Assembly (NCBI GenBank): GCA_030706745.1
Contig: JAUZNX010000008.1
Location: 62,001-126,000 of the forward strand
Reading direction: 5' to 3'
Source: Bacteroidota bacterium
GTDB taxonomy: Bacteria > Bacteroidota > Ignavibacteria > Palsa-1295
DNA: 64,000 nt
Part shown: piece by piece, positions 52,494 to 60,151 of the stretch
Position numbering within the stretch: position 1 is the first letter of the stretch
Layout: each line of letters begins with the position of its first letter
Translations under genes and position numbers: made by a program
The notes under the pieces: generated by a model
What the model saw: the letters and a program-made list of their open reading frames with translations, nothing else
The model's database searches: none
What the model was told of the DNA's origin: nothing

Positions 52494-54512
52494 TCACACA
52501 AAAAGCGAGAGCCAGGATTTAGTCCATTCCGATTCTTTGTGGGCAGTGCAAACTTCTTTTGGCAACGGCAACGCGAGGATCGATCCACCTTCTTTCCAAA
52601 CTATTCTTTTCTCATCAAGTTCGCTCAGATACTCATCAAATTGCCTTGATGTACTACCAAAGCTTGCTGATATCCGATCGAAAACTTTCTCGACATGAGT
52701 GGGTGCAGATTCGCACGCAAGAAAGACGAAAGAGGTGGGCTCATCCAATTCATACTGCCGCACTTCAGAAAATCGAGAATCCACGATGTGAACTCGCCCA
52801 TCATGCACGGAATGCGAGAGTTCAACAAAGCGACTGCGATGCAGCGACTTCCAATGCTCTACCTGGAATACGATCTGCTTGTAAATCGTCCTGAGTTCCG
52901 GGCTGTACTCGAAATTGCGATCGAAATAGTATGCATAATCATCAAGCGACAGCCCTGACTCGGCAAGGTACGCCTGCGAGAATACTGTGTCATAACAAGG
53001 GTGGTGCTTCGCTTGCGTCATGATGCCGAACTTTCCCGGGCTCACCTGCAATGGGGCAAAACGTGTTACGACAGTGTAGGTGCGTGCCACTGGAGGGGTG
53101 AGATGATACAACCGTGGGATACGCTCTGCCATTTCGAAGTAGTCTTCTACCGAATCGTTTGGCAGTCCATAGAGGAGGTTGTAGTCTACAACCAGCCGAT
53201 TGATGTAGGATGCCCTGAGGAGACTCACATTGTCGATGGCACGCACCCCCTTGTTCATCGCCTGCAAAACTTTGGTTGAGAAGGATTCGATGCCTGGTTG
53301 GACTTCGGTGAAGCCGGCTTCCGTGAGTAACCGGACTCGTTCCGGAGGATGATTTGCTTTCATCTCCCCCTTAAGGTCAAACTTTGGTCGATGCTGAGCA
53401 AGCAGAGGCAACAGTTCGGTGTAATACCTCTTTGGCATGATGTAGTCGGAGAAGTGAAACGAATGACTTCCATACATATTTCGCATCTCCTCGAGCATGC
53501 TAAGGATTTGCTGGGGAGGTTTGAAACGGTATTTTAGTGTCTCATCGTCAATGCCGCAGAACATACAATGCTTCACTTGCCCCCACCAACATCCTCGCGA
53601 ACTTTCCACCGGCAAAATCTTAGATGCGATGCGAATCTGATCGACCTGCTGGATATCTTCAAGATCGTCAAACCAATCAGAGTAGTCTGGTACTGGGCTC
53701 TCGGCAAGATCTATCTTTGGAGCTCGCAAGACAATCCGCCGCGGTGATGTCTTTGTGGCAGCAGCAGCAAGAAGTGGCGCGTGCAGCATCTCCAGTGGCA
53801 TGATTGCTGACGACTCTCCATCGTGACCCACCGTGCCAGCAGGCTCTCCATGCTGGAGTAAAAGGCAGTCGAGTTCTTCTCTTCCGCGTAGGACCGCTTG
53901 AGCAATATCGACGACCGCTTTCTCCCCATCTCCTGTCACGATCGCATCGAGCCAATCAAAGCTCGCTGCAACTGTCGTGGCTGACCGTCCTTCCAATGCA
54001 TAGCCGCCGAGAACAATGGTGAGGTCGGGTTGAATTTGCTTCAGTATTTTGGCAAGGGCGATCGACGCAATGGTTTGATCGAACATGCAAGTGAAACCGA
54101 CCATCGCTGGGGAGGAGGCGAGAATTCTCTCAGCGCAAAGTGATAGAAATGCCGGGACGACCTCGTGACGCACACCAAAGAAGAGGTCCACCATTTCCTC
54201 CGCTGTCCCATATTTGATATTTCGTTTCTCTTCGACGTATTTCTCGGCCTGCTCGACTAGCCGCTTGATTTGAACTTCGTCGCATTCAGGATCGAGCGCC
54301 CCGGAGAATAGGAATTCGTTGATACCCCAGCACCCCGCGAGAAACTCGTAGGTGGCCAGCGATACCCACCGAAGCAGGCGCGGGGAGGCATGGAAGACTT
54401 TCCCGCGTATTCCATTTTGATTGAGGCATGCCTTGAGAACCCCGAGTCCGAGCGAGGGCTGGGAGACAGGCCCCCAAGGCATGCTAACTAGAACGACATC
54501 TACTTCACCCAC
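52494..54512 (-). CDS. B12-binding radical SAM RiPP maturase (C-methyltransferase type)
   Basis: About 672 residues from GTG 54512, 32 bases after the precursor stop; longer frames reach into the precursor gene. The N-terminal cobalamin-binding domain starts VDVVLVSMPWGPVSQPSLGL, with IVLGGYALEG and IVTGDGEKAV later. The radical SAM core has the unusual spacing CWWGQVKHCMFC (Cys308, Cys316, Cys319; CX7CX2C) in ESSRGCWWGQ, and later QPGIESFSTKVLQAMNKGV, LLYGLPNDSVEDY and VVTRFAPLQVSPGKFGI. This set is what I know from TIGR03975, a family tied to RiPP precursors, where B12-radical SAM enzymes methylate unactivated carbons. The methyl target is not shown. It is the only modifying enzyme in the cluster. 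Confidence 0.82.
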   Translation of the reverse strand: MGEVDVVLVSMPWGPVSQPSLGLGVLKACLNQNGIRGKVFHASPRLLRWVSLATYEFLAGCWGINEFLFSGALDPECDEVQIKRLVEQAEKYVEEKRNIKYGTAEEMVDLFFGVRHEVVPAFLSLCAERILASSPAMVGFTCMFDQTIASIALAKILKQIQPDLTIVLGGYALEGRSATTVAASFDWLDAIVTGDGEKAVVDIAQAVLRGREELDCLLLQHGEPAGTVGHDGESSAIMPLEMLHAPLLAAAATKTSPRRIVLRAPKIDLAESPVPDYSDWFDDLEDIQQVDQIRIASKILPVESSRGCWWGQVKHCMFCGIDDETLKYRFKPPQQILSMLEEMRNMYGSHSFHFSDYIMPKRYYTELLPLLAQHRPKFDLKGEMKANHPPERVRLLTEAGFTEVQPGIESFSTKVLQAMNKGVRAIDNVSLLRASYINRLVVDYNLLYGLPNDSVEDYFEMAERIPRLYHLTPPVARTYTVVTRFAPLQVSPGKFGIMTQAKHHPCYDTVFSQAYLAESGLSLDDYAYYFDRNFEYSPELRTIYKQIVFQVEHWKSLHRSRFVELSHSVHDGRVHIVDSRFSEVRQYELDEPTSFVFLACESAPTHVEKVFDRISASFGSTSRQFDEYLSELDEKRIVWKEGGSILALPLPKEVCTAHKESEWTKSWLSLFV

Positions 54513-54544
54513 GCGAGCTGTGTTTGAAAGTAAGAACTGTCCCC

Positions 54545-55030
54545 TCAGAGCGTGATTCGGCCGGAATGATCGATGATGATATGTTGTCGCATTAAGTCTC
54601 CCTCTCTTGGTACCTCCAAAACGAGGATTAGAACGATGACTGCCACGCAAACCACATCTACGCTGTCCGAAACCGCCCCTCCACCCGATGCACCGCTTGC
54701 GAAGCCGGCTGCATGCTTTACGGCATTGGCCGCTGAGTCGGATAGATGGATATTGAGTTTCTTCGCTGCTCCGGCAGGGTCTGAGGCAAATTCCTTGATG
54801 TATCGGCCATCGGCGACCACGGCGTTATACGCCTTAAGGGCAGCTTCAGAATCCGCAGTGCTAACCTTGAAGTTCGCCTTGTGGGCAGCATCCAAAGCAT
54901 GCTTTACGGAAGCGGCAAGCGCTTTCGATGAGGTGATCAGTTGCTTAGCCTTTCCCAGGTTCGTCTTCTGGTACTCCTCTGGAAAGAGAGGTTCAGCCAG
55001 AGATAGTCTTCCCATTTGAAGTGTTGGCAT
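54545..55030 (-). CDS. Candidate RiPP precursor peptide with long leader and hydrophobic core
   Basis: About 161 residues from ATG 55030 (a GTG at 55033 is also possible). The leader (to about residue 115) is helical, with DPAGAAKKLNIHLSDSAANA at about 83-102 recalling the 'DPxxxxxxxGIxLs' segment of NHLP- and Nif11-type leaders. Then comes FASGASGGGAVSDS, with a triple Gly that could be a cleavage site, and a core VDVVCVAVIVLILVLEV followed by a polar tail REGDLMRQHIIIDHSGRITL. The core is nearly all beta-branched or aliphatic residues with one Cys. The gene directly precedes the radical SAM maturase in the same direction. I do not recognise it as a named precursor family. Confidence 0.7.
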   Translation of the reverse strand: MPTLQMGRLSLAEPLFPEEYQKTNLGKAKQLITSSKALAASVKHALDAAHKANFKVSTADSEAALKAYNAVVADGRYIKEFASDPAGAAKKLNIHLSDSAANAVKHAAGFASGASGGGAVSDSVDVVCVAVIVLILVLEVPREGDLMRQHIIIDHSGRITL

Positions 55031-55039
55031 CACTATATT

Positions 55040-55044
55040 CTCCT
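55040..55044 (-). promoter_or_regulatory. Ribosome-binding site of the precursor gene
   Basis: AGGAG on the minus strand, six bases before a GTG (55033) and nine before ATG (55030). Both starts are usable; the better ribosome-binding site than most genes here suggests strong translation, as expected for a precursor peptide. Confidence 0.55.
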
Positions 55045-55191
55045 ATGGTATTATTGAGAACGAAACGGCCTACTCTGTTCAGGATTTTCGGCTACCTCCG
55101 TTCGGACCGCAGGCCCGAGTGAACATTGGCGAAACTAGCGCGCGCATGTCCGATTCCACCCCGACAAAACCACGACAATCGCGGCAGCTGG

Positions 55192-55479
55192 TCACGCGGT
55201 GGCGAGATACTCTTGCAGCCAGCCGCCGTGGAGATCGAGCTTGCGCCGAATGCGACAGCGATAGCGTTCGACACTGGCCTCGCGGATGCAGAGAATCTCG
55301 GCGATTCTCCAGCTTGGCAGCATGGCCATGACGAGCGCAGCAACGCGGCGTTCCATTGGTGTGAGCATGGGGTAGCGTTCGGCGACCTCATGAAGATTTT
55401 GAGCGTAGAAGCCCCCCGAAGCGAGTTCGGCCTGCTCCCACGCAATGTGCCGTTTTGCACGGCTTCGGCGTTTGGTCAT
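55192..55479 (-). CDS. LuxR-type (GerE) HTH regulator, stand-alone domain
   Basis: 95 residues. The C-terminal 65 residues match the LuxR/GerE HTH: LTPMERRVAALVMAMLPSW, RIAEILCIREASVERYRCRI, RRKLDL. The usual receiver or ligand-binding domain is missing; the N-terminus is only a basic stretch (MTKRRSRAKRH) and a short helix. It probably controls the downstream precursor and maturase genes, 160 bases away in the same direction, although the target is inferred from position. Effector sensing, if any, must lie in another protein. Confidence 0.75.
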   Translation of the reverse strand: MTKRRSRAKRHIAWEQAELASGGFYAQNLHEVAERYPMLTPMERRVAALVMAMLPSWRIAEILCIREASVERYRCRIRRKLDLHGGWLQEYLATA

Positions 55480-55858
55480 GTTCGAGATCAGAACTTCTCC
55501 AGTGAAGTGGAGAATGGAAGACCCGTTTGGGGCAAATTAGTGTATCCTCCGGCCTAAGGACCGAATGGACGTGGCAAACATACGACAGCAATGCGAAAAG
55601 CAACCCCACGAAAAACCCACGGTTTTGTAACAAAAGCGCATTCTATCAGCATAATTTATGATTTTCATCTCCGAAGCCATTATATTGTTCGTGAGATGAT
55701 GGGCACCCATGATGGGAAAGGATGCTGGATAAGGGATGAACGATGCGGGTGCACGGGAAGAATAGCATTCTGTCTTATGGACAAAAAGCTGTAAGTCTAT
55801 ATATCGCAATGAAGTTCATGAAGTACAAACGCTCGCGCGCGAAAGGAACAGCGAAATA
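55480..55858. other. Divergent control region of the RiPP cluster and LD-carboxypeptidase gene
   Basis: An AT-rich stretch (55620-55700, with AATTTATGATT and TATATTGTTC) lies between the leftward regulator and the rightward peptidase gene. I could not fix promoter elements. Short frames here (for example 55591-55794) have no coding signs. Confidence 0.4.
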
Positions 55859-56854
55859 ATGGCTGTCATTAAGGCAAGTGCACTTCGTCCCGGAGATGTG
55901 ATTGGCATTGTCGCTCCGGCAAGTCCTCCGAGATCTGCGGAGCGAGTTGAACGCTCAGTTCGGTATTTCGAGCGGTTGGGGTATCGGGTCGAAGTGGGGA
56001 AGCATTTGACGCCGATCCAAGCAACCCTCTCCGGTAAATCGGACCGGGCTCAGACTCAGTTGAATGATTATCTCGCAGCTTCGGACAAAGATAGGGTCAG
56101 CGACCTTCATGCGATGTTTCGCGCAAAGCGAGTGAAGGCGATGTTCTATCATCGCGGTGGATATGGCTCAATACGACTGCTGGATCGAATTGACTATGAC
56201 CTAATCCGGCAAAATCCAAAGATCATCGTTGGCTATTCCGATGCGACCTCGCTCTTTGCCGCGCTGAATAAGAAAGCTGGGCTTGCTTCATGCTTTTTTG
56301 GTCCAATGCCAGGGGTCGATCTCTGGGATGATGTCGATCCGTTTGCTGAGGAAAATTTCTGGCGCGCAATGACGAGTACCAAGCCAATCGGCAATTTACC
56401 GATGGCTGAAAGTGAAGGCGCATCAGTGAACATGGTCAAGTCGGTTGTCGAGGGCCGAATGATTGGTGGAAATCTCACGGTCTTTTGCAGCCTGATGGGA
56501 ACGCCATATCAACCGAGTTTTCGGAATGCTATTCCATTTTTGGAGGAGATCGATGAGAAGCCTCGAAGAGTCGATGCCCATTTCGCGCATTTGCGGCTCG
56601 CGGGTTTATGGAGTCAATCGAAAGCGGTGCTGCTCGGTCAGTTTACCAACTGCAATGTCGATGCTGATGCGCCGACCCGAACCCTGAATGAGATTCTTAT
56701 CGATTATTTCGGTACGCTAAAGATACCAGTTGTCAGCGGCTTGCCATTCGGTCACGAAGCAAGAAAATGGACGCTGCCATGGGGCGCGAAGCTAAGAGTT
56801 GCACAGCGGAAGGGACGCAACGTGATCTCCGTTTTGGATAGCGCGTTGGAGTGA
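55859..56854 (+). CDS. LD-carboxypeptidase (peptidase family S66)
   Basis: 331 residues. The catalytic Ser127 lies in VGYSDATSLFAAL, Glu230 in FLEEIDEKPRRVD and His299 in LPFGHEARKW, the Ser-Glu-His triad of S66 enzymes. The N-terminal start GDVIGIVAPASPP is also typical. These cytosolic enzymes remove the terminal D-Ala from recycled murein tetrapeptides (LdcA); relatives cut microcin-like peptides (MccF). The peptidoglycan-recycling role is the default. It is transcribed away from the RiPP cluster, so a self-immunity function is possible but not supported. Confidence 0.9.
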   Translation: MAVIKASALRPGDVIGIVAPASPPRSAERVERSVRYFERLGYRVEVGKHLTPIQATLSGKSDRAQTQLNDYLAASDKDRVSDLHAMFRAKRVKAMFYHRGGYGSIRLLDRIDYDLIRQNPKIIVGYSDATSLFAALNKKAGLASCFFGPMPGVDLWDDVDPFAEENFWRAMTSTKPIGNLPMAESEGASVNMVKSVVEGRMIGGNLTVFCSLMGTPYQPSFRNAIPFLEEIDEKPRRVDAHFAHLRLAGLWSQSKAVLLGQFTNCNVDADAPTRTLNEILIDYFGTLKIPVVSGLPFGHEARKWTLPWGAKLRVAQRKGRNVISVLDSALE

Positions 56855-56855
56855 A

Positions 56856-57197
56856 TCAGCTTTTTGTTGGGCGATTGTAGAGTGCGCGAAGTTCGTTCTT
56901 CGCACGTTCCAGTATGGCTTTACGACGAGCCGAGAGGTTCTTACCGGCGCGATTGATATAGAAGTTGAGCATTGACATTGCCGATCGAAACGCCGTAGTC
57001 TTCCTTCGCGAACTTCGCTCGGCAGAACGCTTAAGGGAAATGGCAATCGCTCGCGCCGAGATCTTCTTGAAGACTTCTGGCTCAAGATCGAGCGCATTGC
57101 TCTCTTTGGTTACTCGGCCAGACCAACGGGATGATTTTATCGAAGGCATGATCATTCTGGCAATGTGTTCGTCGCGATCGTTTGAATACAACGACAA
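56856..57197 (-). CDS. DUF3175 family protein
   Basis: 113 residues. The family signature runs through the whole protein: WSGRVTKESNALDLEPEVF, then AIAISLKRSAERSSRRKTTA, FRSAMSMLNFYINRAGKNLS and ARRKAILERAKNELRALY. The family is small, basic and widespread, and no function is known; a nucleic-acid-associated role has been guessed from its basic helices. Its stop lies one base after the LD-carboxypeptidase stop on the opposite strand, so the two genes are convergent. Confidence 0.85.
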   Translation of the reverse strand: MSLYSNDRDEHIARMIMPSIKSSRWSGRVTKESNALDLEPEVFKKISARAIAISLKRSAERSSRRKTTAFRSAMSMLNFYINRAGKNLSARRKAILERAKNELRALYNRPTKS

Positions 57198-57244
57198 TCA
57201 ACATGCCGCTCAGAGGATGTCAGGCATAGTGCATTATCGTAGAG

Positions 57245-58099
57245 TTATTCGCCATCGACATGGGTAAGTTGAGAAGCCGACCGAACACTGTGCCGCACTG
57301 GCTCGAATCGGTCGCGCCTTGGGATATATTGCCAGGTTCGAGCAGGACGGACTGCAGTCTCAAGACCAATCTGATATTCCTGATCGCTGGCCGAAAGCAT
57401 TAAACGCGAATCGTTCTGGCTGAGGGTAATCGAAGTGCCATACAACGGACGGAACGGGAAATGGGTAAATGCGCGGAGCCAGGGAAGCGAGGGGGTCAGA
57501 TCGTTGACAATGAGTCCTTCAGGCTTATTCTGAAACGTGAAGACACCAGCCAAACCAAATTGATGGACTCGATAGGTACTATCATATCCTCCACTATTTG
57601 TTGTCACTTTGGCATCACCACCTTCCTGGAAGAGCACAATGGAGCGGCGGCCAACCATGGCAGTCTTGAAGGAAAGTTGATCGTAAGTCGCCTCCCATGG
57701 TCTCGAACGCCAGACCTGATTTGGTGCCCCATGTTCGAGACGATACGCGGCAAAGACATTGGAGGAGAGCCTCCAAGTCCACTGGGTCGTGAATCCAACC
57801 AGTACAAAGCGAATACCGTCCTGCTCGACGATGGTGTACACCGCTTTTTTGAGGAGCGGAACTTGGGATCGATGTTCGCCTCGCTTCATCTGTCGCAAAG
57901 GGAAAACGGCCGCGAGAAACCACTCGATCCGATGAGTCTCGTGATTCGAAAGCCTAATACTTTCTCCGCTGATGCACGATTCGAGTCCGGAGAATTGGAC
58001 GCGGTCAGGACGGGAGGCCAAGGCAGGAGAATTAGCAATGCCCAGAGCCAAAAGAAGAAGGAGCGAATATCGAATATGTAACATAAGAACCATAAACAT
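57245..58099 (-). CDS. Exported protein of unknown function
   Basis: About 284 residues from ATG 58099 (MFMVLMLHIRYSLLLLLALG, a signal-like start); the frame extends to 58165, but that leader is polar. The mature part has repeated aromatic-plus-polar strands (RFVLVGFTTQWTWRLSSN, YDQLSFKTAMVGRRSIVLFQ) and a Gly-rich turn GGDAKVTTNSGGYDSTY, suggesting a beta-rich periplasmic or surface protein. No domain is recognised. It follows the DUF3175 gene in the same direction. Confidence 0.5.
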   Translation of the reverse strand: MFMVLMLHIRYSLLLLLALGIANSPALASRPDRVQFSGLESCISGESIRLSNHETHRIEWFLAAVFPLRQMKRGEHRSQVPLLKKAVYTIVEQDGIRFVLVGFTTQWTWRLSSNVFAAYRLEHGAPNQVWRSRPWEATYDQLSFKTAMVGRRSIVLFQEGGDAKVTTNSGGYDSTYRVHQFGLAGVFTFQNKPEGLIVNDLTPSLPWLRAFTHFPFRPLYGTSITLSQNDSRLMLSASDQEYQIGLETAVRPARTWQYIPRRDRFEPVRHSVRSASQLTHVDGE

Positions 58100-58285
58100 A
58101 CGCAATTTCTGGTCAGAATGCAAGGCCTGGGACAAATATCCAGCGAATTGCGATGTTTTTCGCAATTATGAATTCGAGCAACAGTTCAATTGGTCCATGC
58201 TTGAGCTTCACGAAGGCATTCATCTTGCATTAGGCGCTGGTGGGCGCTCCGATGAAACGAAGCGGCAATTACCTTAATCTAATTT

Positions 58286-59335
58286 ATGCAACGTAACACT
58301 CAATCGTTTTTCCTAATGGGGCTGCTAGCTGCCTTTATTGTTAGCACTGGCTGCCAGACTTCAACGACTCCGCCGGTCGTGGCGCCATCGTCATATGTGG
58401 TATCCGTGTTAACCGCAAACACATCGGGCTATGGCGCTACAAATCTTGATACCAATATGCAGGACGCCTGGGGGCTCGCTTTCAATGCTGCCAGAGGCTA
58501 TCCGTGGGTCGCAAATCGGGCGAGTGGGACAACGACGATCTATGATTCGCTTGGGGTCCCGAAGACAACAGTCTATAAGGTCAATGGCCCCGGCGGGGCG
58601 AAAGGTAGCCCAACCGGAATCGTAATCAATACCGAACCCGGTTCATTTGCAGTTCAGAATGCAGGCACGAATGCCACGTGGATATTTTCGGAGTTGAATG
58701 GCGTGCTTGCCGCAATCGCCGCAGGCTCGAGCGTTGATAGCACTTACGTCGTAGCGGATCGGTCAAGTAGTTCTAGTTTTACGGGACTGGCGCTGGTAAC
58801 AGGCAATGCAGGACCGATGCTCTATGCACCGAACATCAAGAATGGATCGCTTGATCAATTCGATCAGAACTTCAATCGCATTAAGCAAATCAGCGATCCG
58901 TATCCTGGATACACGCCTTTCAATGCAGTGCTGATCGATACTCAGATGTTTGTGACGCATGCAAAGATGAGCGGCGGATTTGTCGGCGTTGGTGCTGGCA
59001 ATGGAGGATATGTCGATATCTATGATATGAACGGCAACTATGAGAAAAATCTGATTTCCAGTGATTCACTTGATGAGCCATGGGGTGTGGCAATAGCCCC
59101 GAGCACCTTTGGAAGTAATAGCGGTAAACTGCTTGTCGCGAATTTTGGCGACGGTAGGATCAATGTCTACGATCGCTCAACCGGAGCGCGAGTAGGATAT
59201 CTCAATGATGCCTCGGGGACGCCGATCGTAATTCCGGGATTGTGGGCTCTGGTAGTATTTAACGGATCGCTTTATTATACTTCCGGACCAAATCTTGGGA
59301 AAGATGGGGAATTTGGGAAGATCACCGCTCGGTAG
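58286..59335 (+). CDS. TIGR03118-like beta-propeller lipoprotein
   Basis: 349 residues. The N-terminus has a lipobox, IVSTGC, with Cys at about 23, and a Thr/Pro-rich linker. The following propeller carries MQDAWGLAFNAARGYPWVAN, GSPTGIVINTEPGSFAVQNA, and a final LLVANFGDGRINVYDRSTGA with IVIPGLWALVVFNGSLYYTS, a set I recall from the TIGR03118 family of secreted NHL-like propellers. The function is not known. It faces away from the gene at 57245. Confidence 0.78.
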   Translation: MQRNTQSFFLMGLLAAFIVSTGCQTSTTPPVVAPSSYVVSVLTANTSGYGATNLDTNMQDAWGLAFNAARGYPWVANRASGTTTIYDSLGVPKTTVYKVNGPGGAKGSPTGIVINTEPGSFAVQNAGTNATWIFSELNGVLAAIAAGSSVDSTYVVADRSSSSSFTGLALVTGNAGPMLYAPNIKNGSLDQFDQNFNRIKQISDPYPGYTPFNAVLIDTQMFVTHAKMSGGFVGVGAGNGGYVDIYDMNGNYEKNLISSDSLDEPWGVAIAPSTFGSNSGKLLVANFGDGRINVYDRSTGARVGYLNDASGTPIVIPGLWALVVFNGSLYYTSGPNLGKDGEFGKITAR

Positions 59336-59384
59336 CACTATGCAGGAGAGAGAGCGGGTATCCACACTCCGGATACCGCTCCGG

Positions 59385-60080
59385 CTATCCGTGAGTAATC
59401 TGTTCTACTTGTTGGTGCATGAAGTACGGACCATTCCAGCCAAAACTCAGGCGGAGAAAGTAGCCTATTTCAGGCGAGTACCAGTAAGTGAATGCATTTT
59501 TGTAATCGATACCATCTTCACTACGAATCTCGACTGCGCGAAGTTTGATGCAATCGAAGACTTTTCCAGAGACAGAGACAGTATCATTGCCGAGTACTTC
59601 CAACTCGCGTCGATGCATCAGCGTCCAGGGTCTCTGGGAGTTCTTGAAATAGACTTCGCGAACCGGTTTGGTTTTTAGCACCTTACCAGGTTGAAGGCTG
59701 AAGGGCAGCCATTCCCAGGAGGGCATGCTCGAATCGCGTTCCAGATGATGCAGGACATAGAGATCGCCATTCTTCGCAAATGAGATGAATGTCGTATCCG
59801 GGTGGAGCGGGCCAAGCAGCACAATACAGTTGGATCGACCATGCGCTTTGACACCGGCTGCAACCACGACCTGCTCGTCCGGTACCATTGGTGACATTGC
59901 GATACTATCCGGTACCAGCCGATCGCTGGAATCTTTGACGTAGTAGATATTAAAGAACCTTGTCCCGATGGCGGGAATCTCAAATCGGGGAGTGTTACCG
60001 TTTGACCGGGCGATCCCGGCGATGACAAACAGAAATACTGAAATGGCAAGAACCCGCGCGAGAAGTACAGTTGATCTCAT
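59385..60080 (-). CDS. Exported protein of unknown function
   Basis: 231 residues. A signal peptide (VLAISVFLFVIAGIARS) precedes a compact domain with WTLMHRRELEVLGNDTVSVS, FDCIKLRAVEIRSEDG and FTYWYSPEIGYFLRLSF. The late YWYSPEIGYF-like motif is seen in periplasmic proteins of the DUF3108/YbbW-like kind that end 'TYWYSPxxGxV'; I regard that only as a resemblance. It lies in the same direction as the nucleotidyltransferase fusion, 71 bases after it. Confidence 0.5.
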   Translation of the reverse strand: MRSTVLLARVLAISVFLFVIAGIARSNGNTPRFEIPAIGTRFFNIYYVKDSSDRLVPDSIAMSPMVPDEQVVVAAGVKAHGRSNCIVLLGPLHPDTTFISFAKNGDLYVLHHLERDSSMPSWEWLPFSLQPGKVLKTKPVREVYFKNSQRPWTLMHRRELEVLGNDTVSVSGKVFDCIKLRAVEIRSEDGIDYKNAFTYWYSPEIGYFLRLSFGWNGPYFMHQQVEQITHG

Positions 60081-60151
60081 ACGAGTCTGCTAAGTACAAT
60101 TGTGCTACTTCGCGTTCCAGGCTCAACGGAAGAGGGCGTTCTTGTAGAGAC

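Noticed and set aside
55859-56854. LD-carboxypeptidase as immunity enzyme (MccF-like) of the RiPP cluster
   Set aside because: It is divergently transcribed, and its sequence fits the ordinary LdcA role; the MccF-type features could not be shown.
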